Positions 5,968-7,766 of a DNA stretch of 7,766 nt are shown here, in pieces. The stretch comes from Acidimicrobiaceae bacterium. GTDB lineage: Bacteria; Actinomycetota; Acidimicrobiia; Acidimicrobiales; Acidimicrobiaceae. The DNA lies in contig JABEUP010000093.1 of NCBI GenBank assembly GCA_013044365.1, forward strand, positions 1 through 7,766, in the 5' to 3' direction. Position numbers and translations under genes: made by a program. Position 1 is the stretch's first letter. Every line of letters begins with the position of its first letter. The notes below the pieces were generated by a model. It ran no database searches. It was not told the origin of the DNA and saw nothing but the letters and a program-made list of their open reading frames with translations.

Positions 5968-7766
5968 CTAGGGAGTAACTGTAATTCCGGCGTAGGTTAC
6001 TAGATGCCAACCGGCAGAATGGTTCGGATCGCCCATATAGGTGGCATCGCCGAACGTATAAACGCGGCCAAGAGAGTCCAAAATATAGTACCCTAAACCG
6101 TCCTTAGTGGCAGAGAACGATGTTGCCCACGCTCCCTGATTTATCGGCTTAGCACCCAACGAGCCATAGAAAGTGGCGTCTCCAAAGGTGAAGATTCCGC
6201 CGTCAGATGCCACCATCCAGTAGCCCTTGCCATCGGCGGTTGGCCACATTCCCACCATGGGCTTGTTGAGGTGTTTGCCGCCCATAGATCCGTAATTCAC
6301 GGCATCGCCAAACGGATAAATTGCGCCATCTGATCCCAGTAGCCAGTACCCGCGTCCGTCAGGGGTAGATGCCATCGCCACTATAGGAGCGGATATAGCT
6401 TTGCCCCCCATGGAACCATAATAAGTGGCGTCTCCAAAGGTGAAGATTCCGCCGTCAGACGCCACCATCCAGTAGCCCTTGCCATCCGGAGTCGAGGCCA
6501 TACCAACGAGAGGCTTATAGAGAAATTTTCCAGCCATAGATCCATAATTACCGGCATCGCCAAAGGTTTCAACCCCACCTGTGGCGTCATCAATCAGATA
6601 ACCGTTGCCGGGACCGGTGGCAGTGCTTGAAGTAGTAGAACCAGGCTGACCAGGGGAGTCATTGTTGATAGCAATTGGACCAGTGAATGAGAACCAGTCA
6701 GATCTCAGGCCAAAATTCCACTCGAAAGTGTAACCAGCCAACGGAACCGTTCCACTTGTTCCAATGAGATTCAGCGACATCACCCGGCCGCCCATATCTC
6801 CCAAACCATTTCGGGCGGTTACCTGGATCTGGGTGAGGGTACCTAATGAGGGATAGGTGGTCTCGATGGTCGAAATCGGAAGCGTAGTTGTCCAGTCGTG
6901 ATTGGGATTACATGCATAGGGGATGCATATTCCATCGTATTGGTCAATTACCGCCGGGAAGGTGCCGCCATAGGTGTAACCACCAGTTGAGGCGGAGTAC
7001 TCTGTCCGGGCAATCGCGTTGGTGCCGTCCATCCTCATAACCTCGCCGGCAGTGGCTTGGATTGCCTGGTCGGTGATACTGTTTTCGTTATTCATACCAA
7101 GATAGACCTGACATTGAGTACTGTCACAGATGTCGGCATAGCTGGGTCCGCCCGGTGATGAAGTAAATTCACCGAGCGACGAAAGAGCATACGACCTCGC
7201 CTCCACTGCCTGAACCATGAGTGCCTGGAATCCAGCTGGCTTGGCACCTATTGAGGGACTGGTTGGAAGTGATGAGACAGGTCCAATATTTCCCCAACCA
7301 GACGGGGACTCTGAAGGCACCACGCCACGCAGATAATCTTCAACGTCAACTACGTTGACGGTACGGGGATTGCCCAGGTAATCTGCTGCTTCGATTTGAC
7401 CTCTCAGAAAAATACTGCGCGACGGAGTACACAGTTGAAGCGCATTCGCACTGGTTTCAGTTGAATAGGCGGTGGTATTAGGCGAGACGACTGCCTGCGC
7501 CTCTGAAATACTTGGTCCGGTGATCCAGGAAGCCGACACCAGGTTACAGCCGGTTCCTGTGCCTGCCTTTAGGGTATTGACTTGCCATAATCCGGTACTG
7601 AGCCGTACGATTTGCGCAGTTGAGCCGGCGGCGAATGCAGTCGTAGCCACTGTAAAAGGCGAAGCGTCCGTCACGATTATTGGAAATCCGTCATTCTCCG
7701 TCATCACTACGCGAATATTCTGATTTGGAGCGGTACCTATCGTAGCATTTGAAAAATAGTGCTGAA
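5968..7766 (-). CDS. SpoIID/LytB-domain cell-wall protein with C-terminal GYWMVASDGG repeats (5' end outside window)
   Basis: Likely exported peptidoglycan-acting protein. The reading frame continues without a stop to the window edge (upstream residues include NATIGTAPNQNIRVVMTEND), so the N terminus and any signal peptide are missing; the GTG at 7707 is internal. Numbering is from 7707. The SpoIID core is VEDYLRGVVPSESP (122-135), whose E133 (codon 7309-7311) aligns with the catalytic Glu of SpoIID lytic transglycosylases. It continues with QAVEARSYAL (166-175), ADICDSTQCQVY (191-202, two Cys), SASTGGYTYGGTFPAV, NHDW and FGLRSDWFSF (332-341). About 15 extra residues rich in Ser/Pro/Gly lie between the catalytic segment and the QAVEARS helix. 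A Ser/Thr/Gly/Pro linker (about 345-368) leads to five repeats of about 42 residues to the end. Transglycosylase activity is inferred from the motif. The protein could instead be an adhesin or amidase enhancer of the LytB type. Confidence 0.85.
   Translation of the reverse strand, partial: QHYFSNATIGTAPNQNIRVVMTENDGFPIIVTDASPFTVATTAFAAGSTAQIVRLSTGLWQVNTLKAGTGTGCNLVSASWITGPSISEAQAVVSPNTTAYSTETSANALQLCTPSRSIFLRGQIEAADYLGNPRTVNVVDVEDYLRGVVPSESPSGWGNIGPVSSLPTSPSIGAKPAGFQALMVQAVEARSYALSSLGEFTSSPGGPSYADICDSTQCQVYLGMNNENSITDQAIQATAGEVMRMDGTNAIARTEYSASTGGYTYGGTFPAVIDQYDGICIPYACNPNHDWTTTLPISTIETTYPSLGTLTQIQVTARNGLGDMGGRVMSLNLIGTSGTVPLAGYTFEWNFGLRSDWFSFTGPIAINNDSPGQPGSTTSSTATGPGNGYLIDDATGGVETFGDAGNYGSMAGKFLYKPLVGMASTPDGKGYWMVASDGGIFTFGDATYYGSMGGKAISAPIVAMASTPDGRGYWLLGSDGAIYPFGDAVNYGSMGGKHLNKPMVGMWPTADGKGYWMVASDGGIFTFGDATFYGSLGAKPINQGAWATSFSATKDGLGYYILDSLGRVYTFGDATYMGDPNHSAGWHLVTYAGITVTP
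6171..6234 (-). repeat. 64-bp near-identical direct repeat, copy in repeat unit 4
   Basis: These 64 bases match 6423-6486 with a single difference (GAT versus GAC at the third base of the stretch GTCAGA[T/C]G). The distance is 252 bp, exactly two 126-bp units. It encodes the identical segment around GYWMVASDGGIFTFGDAT. Near identity including synonymous positions points to recent duplication or gene conversion. Confidence 0.85.
6423..6486 (-). repeat. 64-bp near-identical direct repeat, copy in repeat unit 2
   Basis: Partner of 6171-6234, one base different over 64. The neighbouring units 1 and 3 also resemble each other (NYGSM-x-GK-x-L-x-KP-x-VGM), so the duplicated block is a pair of repeats, not a single one. 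Confidence 0.85.

Larger units (their letters stand above)
5971..6603 (-). repeat. Five tandem ~126-bp repeats encoding GYWxxxSDGGIxTFGDAxxYGS units
   Basis: Reading on the minus strand, repeats begin at 6603, 6477, 6351, 6225 and 6093. The first three are exactly 126 bp (42 codons), the fourth is 132 bp, and the last runs to the stop with a diverged end. Each unit has an aromatic GY(W/L/Y) start, a G-rich turn, TFGDA or PFGDA, YGSM and a hydrophobic segment before DGK/DGR. The pattern suggests short beta strands and may form a propeller-like or solenoid surface domain binding wall glycan; that role is inference. I associate this repeat with secreted proteins of Acidimicrobiia. Confidence 0.85.

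Noticed and set aside
5974..6003. AGTAAC/GTTACT inverted repeat near the convergent gene ends as a terminator
   Set aside because: Only 6 bp with a loop of about 18 bases, no T-run, and it lies within the coding end of the minus-strand gene.
5968..6603. Regular 126-bp repeats as a CRISPR array
   Set aside because: The repeats are coding, diverged, contiguous without unique spacers, and in frame at 42 codons.
7705..7707. GTG at 7707 as the start of the SpoIID-like gene
   Set aside because: The frame continues open to the window edge with plausible protein sequence, and a start here would leave no signal peptide and cut the first domain.

Overview
The window looks like chromosomal DNA from an actinobacterium, most likely an Acidimicrobiia member of moderate G+C (roughly half, by eye). 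Two things suggest this. A contiguous set of three genes resembles the mycobacterial decaprenylphosphoryl-arabinose (DPA) pathway. The minus-strand gene ends in a repeat of the type GYWMVASDGGIFTFGDA, which I associate with secreted proteins of Acidimicrobiia. The taxonomic call is an inference, not a measurement.

Layout. Positions 1-341 hold no gene I can recognise; a perfect 10-bp hairpin lies at 197-223. A probable intrinsic terminator at 342-375 closes whatever is transcribed rightward from beyond the left edge. A good extended -10 promoter (430-459) follows, then a long leader, then a plus-strand series of four genes: a two-domain sucrose-phosphate synthase with an intact HAD phosphatase domain (582 or, more likely, 555 to 2690), a UbiA-family DPPR synthase (2816-3742), DprE1 (3799-5154) and DprE2 (5184-5945). 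Converging from the right is a 5'-truncated gene (5968-7766) for a SpoIID/LytB-type cell-wall protein with five C-terminal repeats of about 42 residues.

How the genes work together. UbiA attaches phosphoribose from PRPP to polyprenyl phosphate. After removal of the 5-phosphate by an enzyme not encoded here, DprE1 and DprE2 oxidise and re-reduce C2' to give polyprenylphosphoryl-arabinose, the donor for cell-wall arabinan. The spacings (56 and 29 bp) and the absence of terminators argue for one transcript. The sucrose-phosphate synthase lies upstream with a 125-bp gap and no visible terminator, so read-through is possible, but a metabolic link is not evident. The minus-strand protein also acts at the envelope, probably on peptidoglycan.

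Main points of interest: conserved sucrose-phosphate synthase sequence begins upstream of the first ATG, behind a well-placed ribosome site and an ATC codon; DprE1 carries Ala where M. tuberculosis has the benzothiazinone-reactive Cys387; the DPA genes use GTG/TTG starts throughout; and the repeat region of the SpoIID-like protein shows a recent 252-bp duplication of a repeat pair.
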